A stretch of DNA of 50,472 bases from Ruminiclostridium sp. (GCA_017941355.1 JAGAWN010000207.1:1-50472), one strand, 5' to 3'; shown: positions 41,036 through 50,178, counted from the first letter of the stretch. Program-made: numbers and translations. Notes: a model not told the origin generated them from the sequence alone.

Positions 41036-41114
41036 TTGACAATTTTATAACATAGTGCTATAATAGACTAAGTTAGCAGCTGATAACCTTATCTATCGGT
41101 TAGCTGCGTCTAAC
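41036..41114 (+). promoter_or_regulatory. Promoter with two TTAGC palindromes for the surface protein
   Basis: TTGACA at 41036-41041, a 17-bp spacer and TATAAT at 41059-41064. Two operators follow: GTTAGC-AGCT-GATAAC (41072-41087) and GTTAGC-TGCG-TCTAAC (41099-41114), 27 bp apart centre to centre. This is the only doubled site in the window and may give tighter control. Confidence 0.8.
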
Positions 41115-41147
41115 CTGTTTACTTACAAAAGAAGGAGAATTCAGAAA

Positions 41148-42584
41148 ATGAAAACATCAAAAAGAATAATCGGTGTCGGCTTTTCCGTATGCACAGCACT
41201 CTCTTGTATGAGCATCACCGCGGGAGCAGACGATGAGTATGTTTACGGAACTATGGATATCCCGTATGACCTGTTCTACGCGGGAGAACTTGACGGTGCC
41301 GCAAATAACTACACAGTTGACGCGGTATCCTCAGCGACAGATGCCAAGTGGTCAAAGAACGGCGAAGGAGAGCTTTTCGAGGGAACGTATCACTCGGAAG
41401 CAAATGCTGACGGTTCGGGTAAAATACTTGGTGTAACTTACCCTGTTGCAATAACACAGGCGGATCTCGACGCTCTCGGAGCAGACAGCTTCAATTTCAC
41501 AAAGCTGGATTCCGCACCTGCCGCTTACAAAACCGTTACGGTCAACGGAACGTCAGCTTCTTTTTCAGCAGTGAACGACGGCTCCCCGGAAACTAAAACA
41601 GGCAGCGCAAGCATAGACGCGAATTCTGTATGGGGAGATTATCAGCTGTCGATCGAGGGATTTCCGGAGGAATTCGGCGCAGTTTACGGAGCATTTATCA
41701 CTACCTCGGACAACTATGTTTATGTTATGCGCCACGAGCAGAACATCTGGAGACAGGGCGCTATCGCGTAGTCGGTAGGCTTCAAAACGGAGGAACCTCA
41801 CGGCAATAAGCTGGATTACGATATTTATGCCGATTCGCAGGGCAAGACCATAGACAAGATCACATACATCACCAAAGACGGCTATGTGACATACGATGTT
41901 GACATCTATATCCCGAAGAAGTTTGAGTACACAGCAGAGATCGCAAATGCGGCAGTCACCGCCGACAGCACTAATATTACGCTCGCAGGCTTCCCGGAGG
42001 ATTACGATGTGCAGTATGATATCGCAGGACTCGACTTCACCGTTGACGGCAGCACACTCAACTTCAAAAACGCTGCCGCAGGCGGATACAACGGAACTAT
42101 CTCCGATAAGAGCGGGGTTTATCAGGATATCCCCGTAAGTTTCGAGCTTACTACCGATGCCATGCCCGTGCAGTACGATGCGACCGCAAAGGCTCTGACT
42201 GCTGCTGACGGCGCTTCTGCTGACGAGTTTGCAGGTTTTATAAAGAATATCTCCACCGTGACTGTGGACGGCACCGACTATGCCGCTGCAGGAAAGCACG
42301 GATTGAAGATCGTAGGCGATGACGGCTCGATAGATCTTTCGGCTGAGGGCAGAGGCGGCAAGGCTTTCTCCGATGACAAGACCGAGTTCGAGGTATCTGT
42401 CAAAGCTGCCGGCTATACGCAGGAGCTGAAATTCACGCTTTCCACGGCAAGCGCGAACGCGGGCGGTGATGTTTCCGGCGCAGCAGCAGGCGGCAATTCC
42501 AATCCTAAGACAGGTGTCACAACAGCTTTTGCTGCATTTGTGATCTCCGGTGCGGCTGTGATAGCCTCCGGAAAAAGAAAGTGA
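41148..42584 (+). pseudogene. NPKTG surface protein, Tp47-like, with an in-frame amber codon
   Basis: The frame runs 479 codons from the ATG at 41148 (GAAGGAGAA before it) with one TAG at 41769-41771; coding resumes in the same frame with SVGFKTEEPHGNKL. The codon is one base from TGG, and Trp fits the family context. Both halves read as one secreted protein: signal peptide to about residue 27, YGTMDIPYDLFYAGELDG (resembling the Treponema Tp47 domain set), a repeated sheet-rich part, and a C-terminal sorting signal NPKTG, hydrophobic stretch and KRK tail. NPKTG is a sortase substrate often used for haem or iron surface proteins. Without readthrough the product would lack its wall anchor. Confidence 0.75.
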
Positions 42585-42602
42585 CCGAACATAATATTTT
42601 GA

Positions 42603-42640
42603 AACGCCTGTCCGTACTCAAAGCCGGGCAGGCGTTTTTT
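42603..42640 (+). terminator. Intrinsic terminator between the surface protein and ferric-reductase genes
   Basis: AACGCCTG at 42603-42610 pairs with CAGGCGTT at 42629-42636, followed by TTTT. It separates two genes that probably share the operator promoter, so the downstream gene would be expressed at a lower level by readthrough; I see no other promoter in the gap. Confidence 0.8.
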
Positions 42641-42656
42641 CCAAAAGAGGTAAACC

Positions 42657-44051
42657 ATGCTGTTCCTTATCGCTCTTTTAATCGCAGTCTCATTCTCGCT
42701 TTTATGCGCTCCTGCATTGCGAAAAAAGCCGCTTCCTTTCTATATAGCGGCGACGCTGCTTTCCGCGGCAGTTGTCATATTGGCGCAATACCGCATAGAA
42801 AACGAAATAGTGCAGAAATATATCCTTGCGCTTTTCTCAAAGGGTGCAGTCGCAACCGCATTCTGGTGCGTCGTGATGTTCGTCGGAGCACTGCCGCAGA
42901 AAAGCGCACTGCGAAAGCGTCTGATGCCCTCACGCGGGGAGCTTTCCATATTCTCCGCACTGCTCACACTTTCACACATCGTTACTTATGCGGTAATATA
43001 TATCAAGCGTCTGATAAACCCCGACTTTGACCCGCAGACCGACTTTATCGTGACCTGTGCAGTCGTTATATTGCTTCTGTGCATTATAATACCGCTGACA
43101 GTGATGTCTTTCAAAAAAGTACGAAGCAAGATGAAGCCGAAAACATGGAAAAGCATTCAGCGGACAGCATATCTTTTCTTTGCGCTGATATATGTCCATG
43201 TTCTTGTGCTGTATCTGCCGCGGGCTATACGCGGAACAGACGGCTATCTGCTTACAGTAACGGTATATACCGCAGTATGGGCGCTGTATCTTGTGATGAG
43301 GCTGCGCAAATATTTTACCGAGCGCAGGAAAAGCAACAATAAAGCCGCCGCCAATACGTTATCATTTCTCGGTTTTGCAATTCCCGTTATCACTGTGTTT
43401 TTCATAGCCGGAGGATTGTCGAAGCAGGAAAATATCCCTGTCGGGACTCCGGCGGCAGCTGCCGAAACAAGCGCGGCTGAAGTGACAACTTCTTCCGTAA
43501 CGGAGACTGCGGTTCCGCGGACGACCGCTATGCAGACAACAACCAAAACTCCCGTCGTACAAACAACGGCGGAACTTACCACAGCAACAGTCTCCGGAAC
43601 TGTAACGGCTGTTGAAACCACAGAGACAGAAACCGAAGCTGCTGCGACGACTGTTGCTGTCACTGAAACAGACTATGTGCCGCAAACGGAGGCAGAGACA
43701 ACTGCTGAACAAACATCTGCTGCAACGGAAACTGCCGTGACGACAACTGTCGCCGAAGAGACCGAACCGCCTGCACCGAAGATCTTCAATGACGGAACAT
43801 TCACAGGAAAGGCATACGGCTACGACGGGTACATATATGTCACGATAACCGTCGAAAATGATATGATAACATCAATTTCCTCGACCTGTGAGGAAGAAGA
43901 TATTTCGTACTGGCTGTCGTGCCGTGAGAAAGTGATATCTCAGATAATAGATTCACAGCAGACGGAAGTTGATGCCGTTTCCGGGGCTACATACAGTTCA
44001 GATGCAATAATGAAGGCTGTCGCGGCAGCACTGGAGTCAGCAAGGAAGTAG
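42657..44051 (+). CDS. Ferric-reductase-like membrane protein with FMN-binding domain
   Basis: 464 residues. Seven or eight membrane segments (1-262) resemble the ferric reductase/YedZ haem-binding domain, with His candidates in LTLSHIVTYAVIY and YVHVLVLYL. A Thr/Glu-rich linker of about 115 residues (265-375) spans the wall. The end is an FMN-binding domain whose motif DAVSGATYSS (FMN site at S447 or the preceding Thr) is the target of ApbE. Electrons could pass from the membrane haem to a covalent FMN outside the cell and reduce iron or a similar acceptor. ApbE lies nearby on the other strand. The ATG at 42657 follows AAAGAGGTAAACC. Confidence 0.87.
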   Translation: MLFLIALLIAVSFSLLCAPALRKKPLPFYIAATLLSAAVVILAQYRIENEIVQKYILALFSKGAVATAFWCVVMFVGALPQKSALRKRLMPSRGELSIFSALLTLSHIVTYAVIYIKRLINPDFDPQTDFIVTCAVVILLLCIIIPLTVMSFKKVRSKMKPKTWKSIQRTAYLFFALIYVHVLVLYLPRAIRGTDGYLLTVTVYTAVWALYLVMRLRKYFTERRKSNNKAAANTLSFLGFAIPVITVFFIAGGLSKQENIPVGTPAAAAETSAAEVTTSSVTETAVPRTTAMQTTTKTPVVQTTAELTTATVSGTVTAVETTETETEAAATTVAVTETDYVPQTEAETTAEQTSAATETAVTTTVAEETEPPAPKIFNDGTFTGKAYGYDGYIYVTITVENDMITSISSTCEEEDISYWLSCREKVISQIIDSQQTEVDAVSGATYSSDAIMKAVAAALESARK

Positions 44052-44108
44052 TCTGATCCGTAAAAAAACAGTAAGCGGTTGTTCTATTAAAATTTGAAAA
44101 TATAATTT

Positions 44109-44145
44109 CCCGGATAACTAACCCGTTTTGGGTGAGTTATCCGGG
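44109..44145. terminator. Strong hairpin between converging genes
   Basis: CCCGGATAACT at 44109-44119 pairs with AGTTATCCGGG at 44135-44145, with ACCC/GGGT above one mismatch and a 5-nt loop. It lies between the stops of the converging genes at 44051 and 44187 and probably serves both; the minus-strand tail is AT-rich. Confidence 0.7.
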
Positions 44146-44186
44146 AGTAGGCTTTCTCTGCGGCGGCGTGTCATTACGACCGGCAA

Positions 44187-45584
44187 TTATTTATCCCTCT
44201 GCAAATTCATTACCTCGTCTGCCGCAAGCGCGATAAATTCCGTATCGTGAGTAACGATCAATATGCACAGTCCCGAGTCCGCCGCTTCTCTGAGCAGCAC
44301 CGCAAGATCTCTCATGTGTTTCCCGTCAAGTCCGCTCGTAGGCTCGTCAAGCACCAGCAACGGACGCTCTCTCATTATTGCAGCCGCGATCAGCAGGCGC
44401 TGTTTCTGACCTCCCGACAACGACGCAGGGTGCCGCTCGGAATACTCCGACAGGTCAAACCGCGTGAGCAGCATTTCCGCTTTTTCGGCAAGTTCCGGAG
44501 CCTTTCCCATATTTATCAGCAGTTCTTCGCGAGCCGTTGCTCCGTAAAGCTGATAATCCGCGTCCTGACCGACAAAAAAGCTCGAATTGACCCTCTTGCG
44601 CGGTGAAAGCTTCCCGCCGTAATATAAGACCGAGCCGCTTCTTTCCCTGTAAATGCCGGTTATGACCTTGCATAAAGTGGATTTTCCCACGCCGTTTCTG
44701 CCGGTTATCGCAAGTATTTTTCCACGCTCTGCGGACATCGAAATTCTGTTGAGTACGCAAGTCCTGCCGCGCTTGAATGTAATATCATCAACAGTCAAAA
44801 ATGAGTCTTCTCTCTGACTGCTTCGTTCCGGTCTATTTATTTCCGGAAGCTTCAGAAAACGCAGTCCGAGTTCTGTTAGTTCTCCTTCGGTGAGTGCGCT
44901 CATCTGATCGTGCGGAAACTCCCGCTTTACTCTCCCCTTCTCCATGACGATCATACGGTCCGCAAGCTCCGAAAGATAGTACAGTCTGTGCTCCGAGACG
45001 ATTATCGTCATTCCGAGTTCTTTCAGCGTTTTCAGAAATCCGGCAAGCTGCGATGTGCTTTCCGGGTCAAGATTTGCCGACGGTTCATCGAGTATAAGTA
45101 CGTCCGGGTGAACACAGCAGGCTGCGGCTATCGCTATCTTCTGCTTTTCGCCGCTTGACATCCCGAAGATATCACGATCGAGAAGTTCCCTTATCCCGAG
45201 CATATCCGCGACTTCGTTTATGCGGCTTCGCATAAGCGCGGGAGAATAATTGCGGTTCTCCATTGCAAGAGCCGTTTCATCGGTGGTGTTCGTTGCAAAG
45301 AACTGACTCCGCGGATCTTGAAAGACATTTCCTATCTTTGTGCCTATCTCATTCAGTGTCATACCGGCGGTGTCCATACCGTCAAGAGTATAGCTGCCCG
45401 TAATCTCCCCGCCGTAGAACCGGGGACAAAGTCCGTTCAGCACACGGGTGAGCGTGGTCTTTCCGCAGCCGCTGAGACCTGTCAATATTACAAACTCTCC
45501 GCGCTTCACGGTAAAGTCTATGTCTCGGAGCGACGGCTCTTTCGCTGCTTCATACCTGAACGAAACATTTTTCAGCCGTATCAT
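44187..45584 (-). CDS. ECF double ATPase, separate protein
   Basis: 465 residues. NBD1 has GLSGCGKTT, MSSGEKQK and LILDEPSANLD; NBD2 has GRNGVGKST, LSGGQKQR and LVLDEPTSGLD. Both halves are complete, so this protein alone can energise an ECF importer. It matches residues 1-480 of the fusion at 33601 in layout. The ATG at 45584 overlaps the EcfT stop by four bases. It is the last gene of the second ECF operon. Confidence 0.92.
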   Translation of the reverse strand: MIRLKNVSFRYEAAKEPSLRDIDFTVKRGEFVILTGLSGCGKTTLTRVLNGLCPRFYGGEITGSYTLDGMDTAGMTLNEIGTKIGNVFQDPRSQFFATNTTDETALAMENRNYSPALMRSRINEVADMLGIRELLDRDIFGMSSGEKQKIAIAAACCVHPDVLILDEPSANLDPESTSQLAGFLKTLKELGMTIIVSEHRLYYLSELADRMIVMEKGRVKREFPHDQMSALTEGELTELGLRFLKLPEINRPERSSQREDSFLTVDDITFKRGRTCVLNRISMSAERGKILAITGRNGVGKSTLCKVITGIYRERSGSVLYYGGKLSPRKRVNSSFFVGQDADYQLYGATAREELLINMGKAPELAEKAEMLLTRFDLSEYSERHPASLSGGQKQRLLIAAAIMRERPLLVLDEPTSGLDGKHMRDLAVLLREAADSGLCILIVTHDTEFIALAADEVMNLQRDK

Positions 45585-46300
45585 ACGCTTCCTCCGATAC
45601 TGCGGTCAGCCGCGAAAAGCACAGCGACCGCAGTAAAGCCGAGAACAAGCACAAGCCAGTCAACCGCGCCCATTCTTACCTCATGCAGTGATGAACACTC
45701 GCCCTCAAGCTGCATTCCCCGGACACTCACCGAGGCGGCAAGTTCGTCCGCGACCTTGCTTGTGCGCATCAGCATCGGCACAAGTATGCACTCCGCTGTA
45801 AGAAACGGGTGGAGCAGCACGCCGGCTATAGATGTTCCGATACCGCGGAATTTCTGCGCTTCTCTGATACAGCGGTATTCCATTGAAACCGTCGGCATGA
45901 ACCGGAAAAATACCGCAAGCGACAGCACCGCCGTTTTCGGGAGCTTCATACGGTGCAGTGACGCTATGAGCCGCCCCGTGGGTGCAGACATTACCGGTGC
46001 GGCTCCCATTACCGCGATGATGATACGTCGGACATAGACCGTGAGCAGCGGGATACTGCCCGGTATCTGCATTTCTCTGAGCGGGAACAATACCGCCCAC
46101 AGCGCTGCATACACCAGAATGTACGCAAGCGCTTTTTTGTGCAGCCCGAACATCAGCAGCCACACCGCCGCCAGTGCGAACAAACAGCAAAGCAAAGTTT
46201 CGTCGGTTATCAGCATTGCCGCTATCGACACCGGAATGAGCAGTAATACTCTCACCCGTACATCAAGAGATGTCAGAGGGTAAATACGCCCTTGCTGCAT
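45581..46300 (-). CDS. ECF transporter T-component, second copy
   Basis: 239 residues with five or six membrane segments and the coupling motif ASVSVRGMQLEGE, a variant of the Ala-Arg-Gly motif. It stands between the MptD gene (start one base after that stop) and the double ATPase (4-base overlap), as in the first ECF operon. Confidence 0.86.
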   Translation of the reverse strand: MQQGRIYPLTSLDVRVRVLLLIPVSIAAMLITDETLLCCLFALAAVWLLMFGLHKKALAYILVYAALWAVLFPLREMQIPGSIPLLTVYVRRIIIAVMGAAPVMSAPTGRLIASLHRMKLPKTAVLSLAVFFRFMPTVSMEYRCIREAQKFRGIGTSIAGVLLHPFLTAECILVPMLMRTSKVADELAASVSVRGMQLEGECSSLHEVRMGAVDWLVLVLGFTAVAVLFAADRSIGGSV

Positions 46301-46906
46301 TTAAACAGCACCGCCGGGAACGAAATGCTTCTTCATCATTCTGCTGCCGATAAACATTCCGAGTGCGGAAGCCACACACAGACAAAGCACTACCGTAAGG
46401 ATAATTACCGGCGAGCTGTAAAGCGATACCATAGTCTCCACAGCTTCCGCGTCATAGCCGCGTGAAAGCAGCTGCGCTCTGAATGTGTCTCCGAGGAAAA
46501 GCACCGGGAAGAATGAGCCGAGCCCGTAGAGTGTCATGTGAAGCATATACGCGGCACCGGAACGGATAACGCTGTGATAGCCGTCATTCATCACAATAAG
46601 TTCGCAGATAAAGCCGCCGACAATGAAGATGATACCGGTGAGCACCTGCCCCATTATCAGCATATACAGCCCCTTTACCGCGAAGAACAGCACCTGCGTC
46701 CCCACTTTCGGAGCCTTGCTTATCATAAGCACATAGATAGGTCCGCTTATTATCGCCATAAGTGAGTAGCCGGCGTAAAGCTGCAAATGCACAGACGCGG
46801 CGAACGGGAGCGCAGTCACCATGCTGACAATAAATGTGAGCACCGAGAACAGCACCACGATTATTATTTCTTTAAGACCTACGAATTTTCTTTCTGAACC
46901 TTTCAT
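46301..46906 (-). CDS. MptD-type ECF S-component, second copy
   Basis: 201 residues and about six membrane segments. The ATG at 46906 follows GGAGG; a longer frame begins at 46954 without a ribosome site. LKEIIIVVLFSVLTFIVSMV and the end GMFIGSRMMKKHFVPGGAV are like the MptD protein at 37596, though identity looks low. It is encoded directly after the two ABC-2 permease genes, which suggests the two systems handle linked substrates. Confidence 0.82.
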   Translation of the reverse strand: MKGSERKFVGLKEIIIVVLFSVLTFIVSMVTALPFAASVHLQLYAGYSLMAIISGPIYVLMISKAPKVGTQVLFFAVKGLYMLIMGQVLTGIIFIVGGFICELIVMNDGYHSVIRSGAAYMLHMTLYGLGSFFPVLFLGDTFRAQLLSRGYDAEAVETMVSLYSSPVIILTVVLCLCVASALGMFIGSRMMKKHFVPGGAV

Positions 46907-46922
46907 TTTATGACCTCCGAAA

Positions 46923-47939
46923 TTATTTTGCCGGGCGAGCCTTTTTCGGCGCACTCATTATGACCGCGATCGTAAACAGCACCGCCGACAGACCCAGCAC
47001 CATTGCGAGATACGGCAATGCGCCCGCAATATCGCCGGTCTTCTGTATTGCCGAAATTCCGTTTTGTATCCAGCGCTGCGGAAAGCAGGCACCTATCGCC
47101 CGCATGATATCGGGCATATACTCATACGGGAACAGAACTCCCGAAAACAGCGCCATAGGCATCAGCACGAACGTACCCATGAACCACAGCGAATCCTCTT
47201 TTTTCACTATCGCGGACGCGAATACATACAGCGACACCGAAAGCACATTTGCCGAGAATACCACGAGCAGGAAACCGAGGGAATTTCTCATGCCGAAATC
47301 AAAGTTAAGTATCACGCCGGTGAGCCAGTAAATGACCGAACCCAGCATCATAAAGAACAGATACACCGCTGTCATTCCGCCTATGTATTTTCCCGTACCT
47401 GTGCCGCTGAGCAGTATGCGGTCTTTCATTTTGTTGTTCTGCTCTTTTATGAGAAGCGCCGCCAATAGGTTGCCGGAAGTCAGCGTCTTGAATATCATAA
47501 AACCGAGGGAATTTGACACGGACATTCCCCGTTCCGGTATCTCGTTGACAGAGGCAGTAATTCCGTTACCTGCCGTGCTTTGCTCTATGCAGAGCGCCAC
47601 CGCGTTTTCGATCTCCGTTTCCTTCATGCTTATGAGCCGCACCGAGCCGTCCGGGTCTATTACCGCCGCAAGCTCGATATTGCCGCCGATAAGCCCCGCT
47701 GTGACATCTTCGTACTTAACATCGACGATATTCACTCCGTCAAGCTGACGCACCGCCTCCGCTGTAACAGCTCCCCTGCCGTCCGCTGTCAGGTCTATGA
47801 CCGCCACATTATGCGCCGTTGTATAAGGCAGCAGGAACGACATGAGCAGGAAGATGAGCACCTGCTGAACGGTGATGAGATAGATGAACTCCTTGTTTCT
47901 TATGAAAATGCGCATTGTGTTTGCAATGATGTTTTTCAT
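46923..47939 (-). CDS. ABC-2 type permease, subunit 2
   Basis: 338 residues. One helix near 15-40, an extracytoplasmic domain of about 120 residues, then five helices at the C-terminus with YEYMPDIMRAIGACFPQRWIQ, a typical end of ABC-2 (PF12698) permeases. The ATG overlaps the stop of the preceding permease by four bases. With that protein and the ATPase at 49035 it forms a complete transporter of the exporter class. Confidence 0.85.
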   Translation of the reverse strand: MKNIIANTMRIFIRNKEFIYLITVQQVLIFLLMSFLLPYTTAHNVAVIDLTADGRGAVTAEAVRQLDGVNIVDVKYEDVTAGLIGGNIELAAVIDPDGSVRLISMKETEIENAVALCIEQSTAGNGITASVNEIPERGMSVSNSLGFMIFKTLTSGNLLAALLIKEQNNKMKDRILLSGTGTGKYIGGMTAVYLFFMMLGSVIYWLTGVILNFDFGMRNSLGFLLVVFSANVLSVSLYVFASAIVKKEDSLWFMGTFVLMPMALFSGVLFPYEYMPDIMRAIGACFPQRWIQNGISAIQKTGDIAGALPYLAMVLGLSAVLFTIAVIMSAPKKARPAK

Positions 47940-49033
47940 ACCGCACCCGCTCCTTTCATACTTTTCCCGGAGCGTCCCGCTGTCAGGAAATATACCGCAA
48001 GTATCACAGCGATAAGTCCCGCAAGCACCGCCGCGCTGTAAGCGGTCTTTTCATCAAGAATGCCGTTGTAAAGTGCGGTAAGCGCTCTGTTTGTCCAGTA
48101 GAGCGGACTGATGTTCACGAGAACGTTCAGTACCGGCTGGTTTTCGAGCAGGTACAGCGGGGTTATGGAACCGCCGAGATAACCGCATAGCATTGCTGTC
48201 ATCAGCACCGCGCTCTGGCACATTGATTTGTTGGCAGCTACAGAGCCTATGACCGCGCCAAAGACCGAGCTTAATGCCGCAAGCAGCAGAAGCAGAAGTA
48301 TCAGCATATACGCAAGATCGCCCCACTGCACACCAAACACTGTTGTCGAGAACAGAAACGCCACGGCTATCTGTACAGCTCCGCAAAGAAGTCCCGTTAT
48401 GATCTTGCAGGCAAACATCATTCCCGTTCCCGCGTGTGAGAGCCGGACGCGTATCAGCGTTCCCCACTCCCGTTCGTCATACACGGAATGCGCCACCAGA
48501 AGCCCCATGAACAGCAGCGAAAAGCTCAGTGCCGCAAAAGTGTAGTATGCCTTTGAGTTGAACGGCGGCATTTCAAGCGTTACACGCTGCACACTCACCG
48601 GCGCCGCATTTTCCACTGCGCCGGAAAGCTGCACGAACAGCGAGCGGACGAGCTTTCCGCCCTCCGGCTCATTGAACGGCGAACGGTAGTATTCATAGCC
48701 GCTGTCGGTTATTGTGACCGCACCGAAGGCATGGCTGCTCTCAACCTCGCGTTTTGCGTTCTCCGCGTTTTCCGCCTGCTCGGAGACTACTCCGGTGGCG
48801 GCTGTTATCTTGTCCGCTATCCGGTTATATTCAACTAACCGCTGCGCAGAGGAAGTCTCCGCAATATACAGGAGCCTGCCGTTCTCGAACGTGCCGTAGT
48901 CGCCCTGCACATAATCATCGAGGGCGATGCCGAATATCGAGATCATAAGTATCGGCAGAAGCACCATGAACACGAGATTTGACTTGCTTGTAAAAAAGAC
49001 TTTCAGCTCTTTTTTCAGAAGGATAAGAAACAT
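47936..49033 (-). CDS. ABC-2 type permease, subunit 1
   Basis: 365 residues from the ATG at 49033, one base after the ATPase stop. Layout as in the second permease: first helix about 12-35, an outside domain of about 150 residues, then five helices (FSLLFMGLLVAHSVYDEREWGT marks the first of them). The two permeases are different enough to form a heterodimer. Confidence 0.85.
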   Translation of the reverse strand: MFLILLKKELKVFFTSKSNLVFMVLLPILMISIFGIALDDYVQGDYGTFENGRLLYIAETSSAQRLVEYNRIADKITAATGVVSEQAENAENAKREVESSHAFGAVTITDSGYEYYRSPFNEPEGGKLVRSLFVQLSGAVENAAPVSVQRVTLEMPPFNSKAYYTFAALSFSLLFMGLLVAHSVYDEREWGTLIRVRLSHAGTGMMFACKIITGLLCGAVQIAVAFLFSTTVFGVQWGDLAYMLILLLLLLAALSSVFGAVIGSVAANKSMCQSAVLMTAMLCGYLGGSITPLYLLENQPVLNVLVNISPLYWTNRALTALYNGILDEKTAYSAAVLAGLIAVILAVYFLTAGRSGKSMKGAGAV

Positions 49034-49034
49034 C

Positions 49035-49985
49035 TCATTTCCCGCCCTTCCCGTCGCGAAGCTCCTTGCCGGTAAGCGAGAGGAAGATCTCTTCAAGGCT
49101 CGGATCCTGCCGCGTCATATTGCTTACCGAAAGCCCGCATTCAAGCGTTATCCCGATTATCCGGTCGATCACCACGCTGTCCTTTGCGAACCTTATGCTG
49201 CATTTATCCCCGTCCCGTGTGACCTTGTGAACACCGTCAAGCTGAGAGACTTTCTGTGTGAACAGTCCGATGTCTCCGGACTCCGGCATGAACTCGGTTA
49301 CCAGCTCGGTATCGCTGCCCATAAGTCCCATTATCTCGTCCTTTGTTCCCGCGGCGATGACTTTTCCGTGATCTATGATAGTAACGCGGTGGCAGATCTC
49401 CTCGACTTCCGGCATATAATGGGTCGTGTAGAGAACGGACGCTCCGCCCTCATTAAGGGCGCGGACATTTTCAAGGATACGGTTGCGGGACTGGGGGTCG
49501 ATGCCGACAGTCGGCTCGTCCATTATCACCAGTTTCGGGGAATGTACTATCCCGCAGGCGAGGTTCAGTCTGCGCTTCATTCCTCCCGAAAACTCGCTCG
49601 CTTTCTTGTTCTTCACGTCGGTAAGTCCCACAAAATCAAGAGCTTTCGCTGTCCTGTCCTTAAGCTCGCTGCCGGAAAAGCCGTAAAGCGAGCAGAAGAA
49701 GCTGATGTTCTCCTCCGGCGTAAGCTCCGGGTATATCGCGAGATCCTGCGGGACATAGCCGATATTGCGGTTCCACTTCCGCAGCGGCTTATCGCCCTCA
49801 AAAAGTATTTCCCCGGCATCATATCCCACAAGACCGAGAATGCAGTTTATCGTTGTGCTCTTGCCCGCGCCGTTGGGGCCTAAGATACCGTGTATCTCGC
49901 CCTCTCCGACAGAGAGCGAAAGTCCGTCAACTGCGGTCATATCCTTGTATTTCTTTTGCAGTTTCTCAACTTTTACAATAGACAT
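49035..49985 (-). CDS. ABC transporter ATPase of the ABC-2 system
   Basis: 316 residues. The ATG at 49985 follows AAAGGAG; a longer frame begins at 50069 without a ribosome site. Walker A GPNGAGKST, signature FSGGMKRR, Walker B LVIMDEPTVGID, and H-loop TTHYMPE are intact, followed by a C-terminal domain of about 90 residues usual in drug- or lipid-type ABC-2 exporters. It is the first gene of a six-gene operon reaching to 44187. Confidence 0.93.
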   Translation of the reverse strand: MSIVKVEKLQKKYKDMTAVDGLSLSVGEGEIHGILGPNGAGKSTTINCILGLVGYDAGEILFEGDKPLRKWNRNIGYVPQDLAIYPELTPEENISFFCSLYGFSGSELKDRTAKALDFVGLTDVKNKKASEFSGGMKRRLNLACGIVHSPKLVIMDEPTVGIDPQSRNRILENVRALNEGGASVLYTTHYMPEVEEICHRVTIIDHGKVIAAGTKDEIMGLMGSDTELVTEFMPESGDIGLFTQKVSQLDGVHKVTRDGDKCSIRFAKDSVVIDRIIGITLECGLSVSNMTRQDPSLEEIFLSLTGKELRDGKGGK

Positions 49986-50040
49986 CACACCAGCTCCTTT
50001 GTAATTTATGAATATTTTTGCATTTATATTCACAAACATC

Positions 50041-50085
50041 AGTTTATCACTTTCCGTTTCACTTGTCAATTAGCAGAGGCTAATT
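50041..50085 (-). promoter_or_regulatory. Promoter with TTAGC palindrome for the second ECF operon
   Basis: On the minus strand TTGACA at 50069-50064, a 17-bp spacer and TAAACT at 50046-50041. AATTAGC-AGAG-GCTAATT (50068-50085) is a perfect 7+7 palindrome and overlaps the -35, unlike the other sites, which lie after the -10. Confidence 0.8.
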
Positions 50086-50109
50086 TCGTAGGTTTCAACA
50101 ATACGACAG

Positions 50110-50138
50110 TTGACAGAATGCCGATTTGGTGATACAAT
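50110..50138 (+). promoter_or_regulatory. Promoter of the truncated TetR gene
   Basis: TTGACA at 50110-50115, a 17-bp spacer and TACAAT at 50133-50138. It diverges from the second ECF operon, the usual arrangement for a TetR regulator and its target. Confidence 0.75.
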
Positions 50139-50178
50139 GAATATTATTGAACATATATTCACGAGAGAGGTACGGCGT

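Noticed and set aside
41072-41114. TTAGC palindromes as classical DtxR/IdeR iron boxes
   Set aside because: Half-site and spacing differ (TTAGC with 4 bases between arms); calling them DtxR boxes would go beyond the sequence.
41148-41350. DAVSSATDAK in the surface protein as a second ApbE flavinylation site
   Set aside because: The motif needs S/T-G-A-S/T-x-S/T; here Gly is Ser and the last position is Ala, so FMN attachment is unlikely.
43440-43790. Thr/Glu-rich stretch as a tandem repeat or phase-variable region
   Set aside because: Codons vary and no fixed DNA period is visible; it reads as an ordinary wall-spanning linker.
44094-44113. AATATAATTTCCCGG near 44100 as a second copy of the ATPase remnant end at 39160
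   Set aside because: Only a short AT-rich match before the hairpin; the frame does not continue, so chance is the simpler reading.
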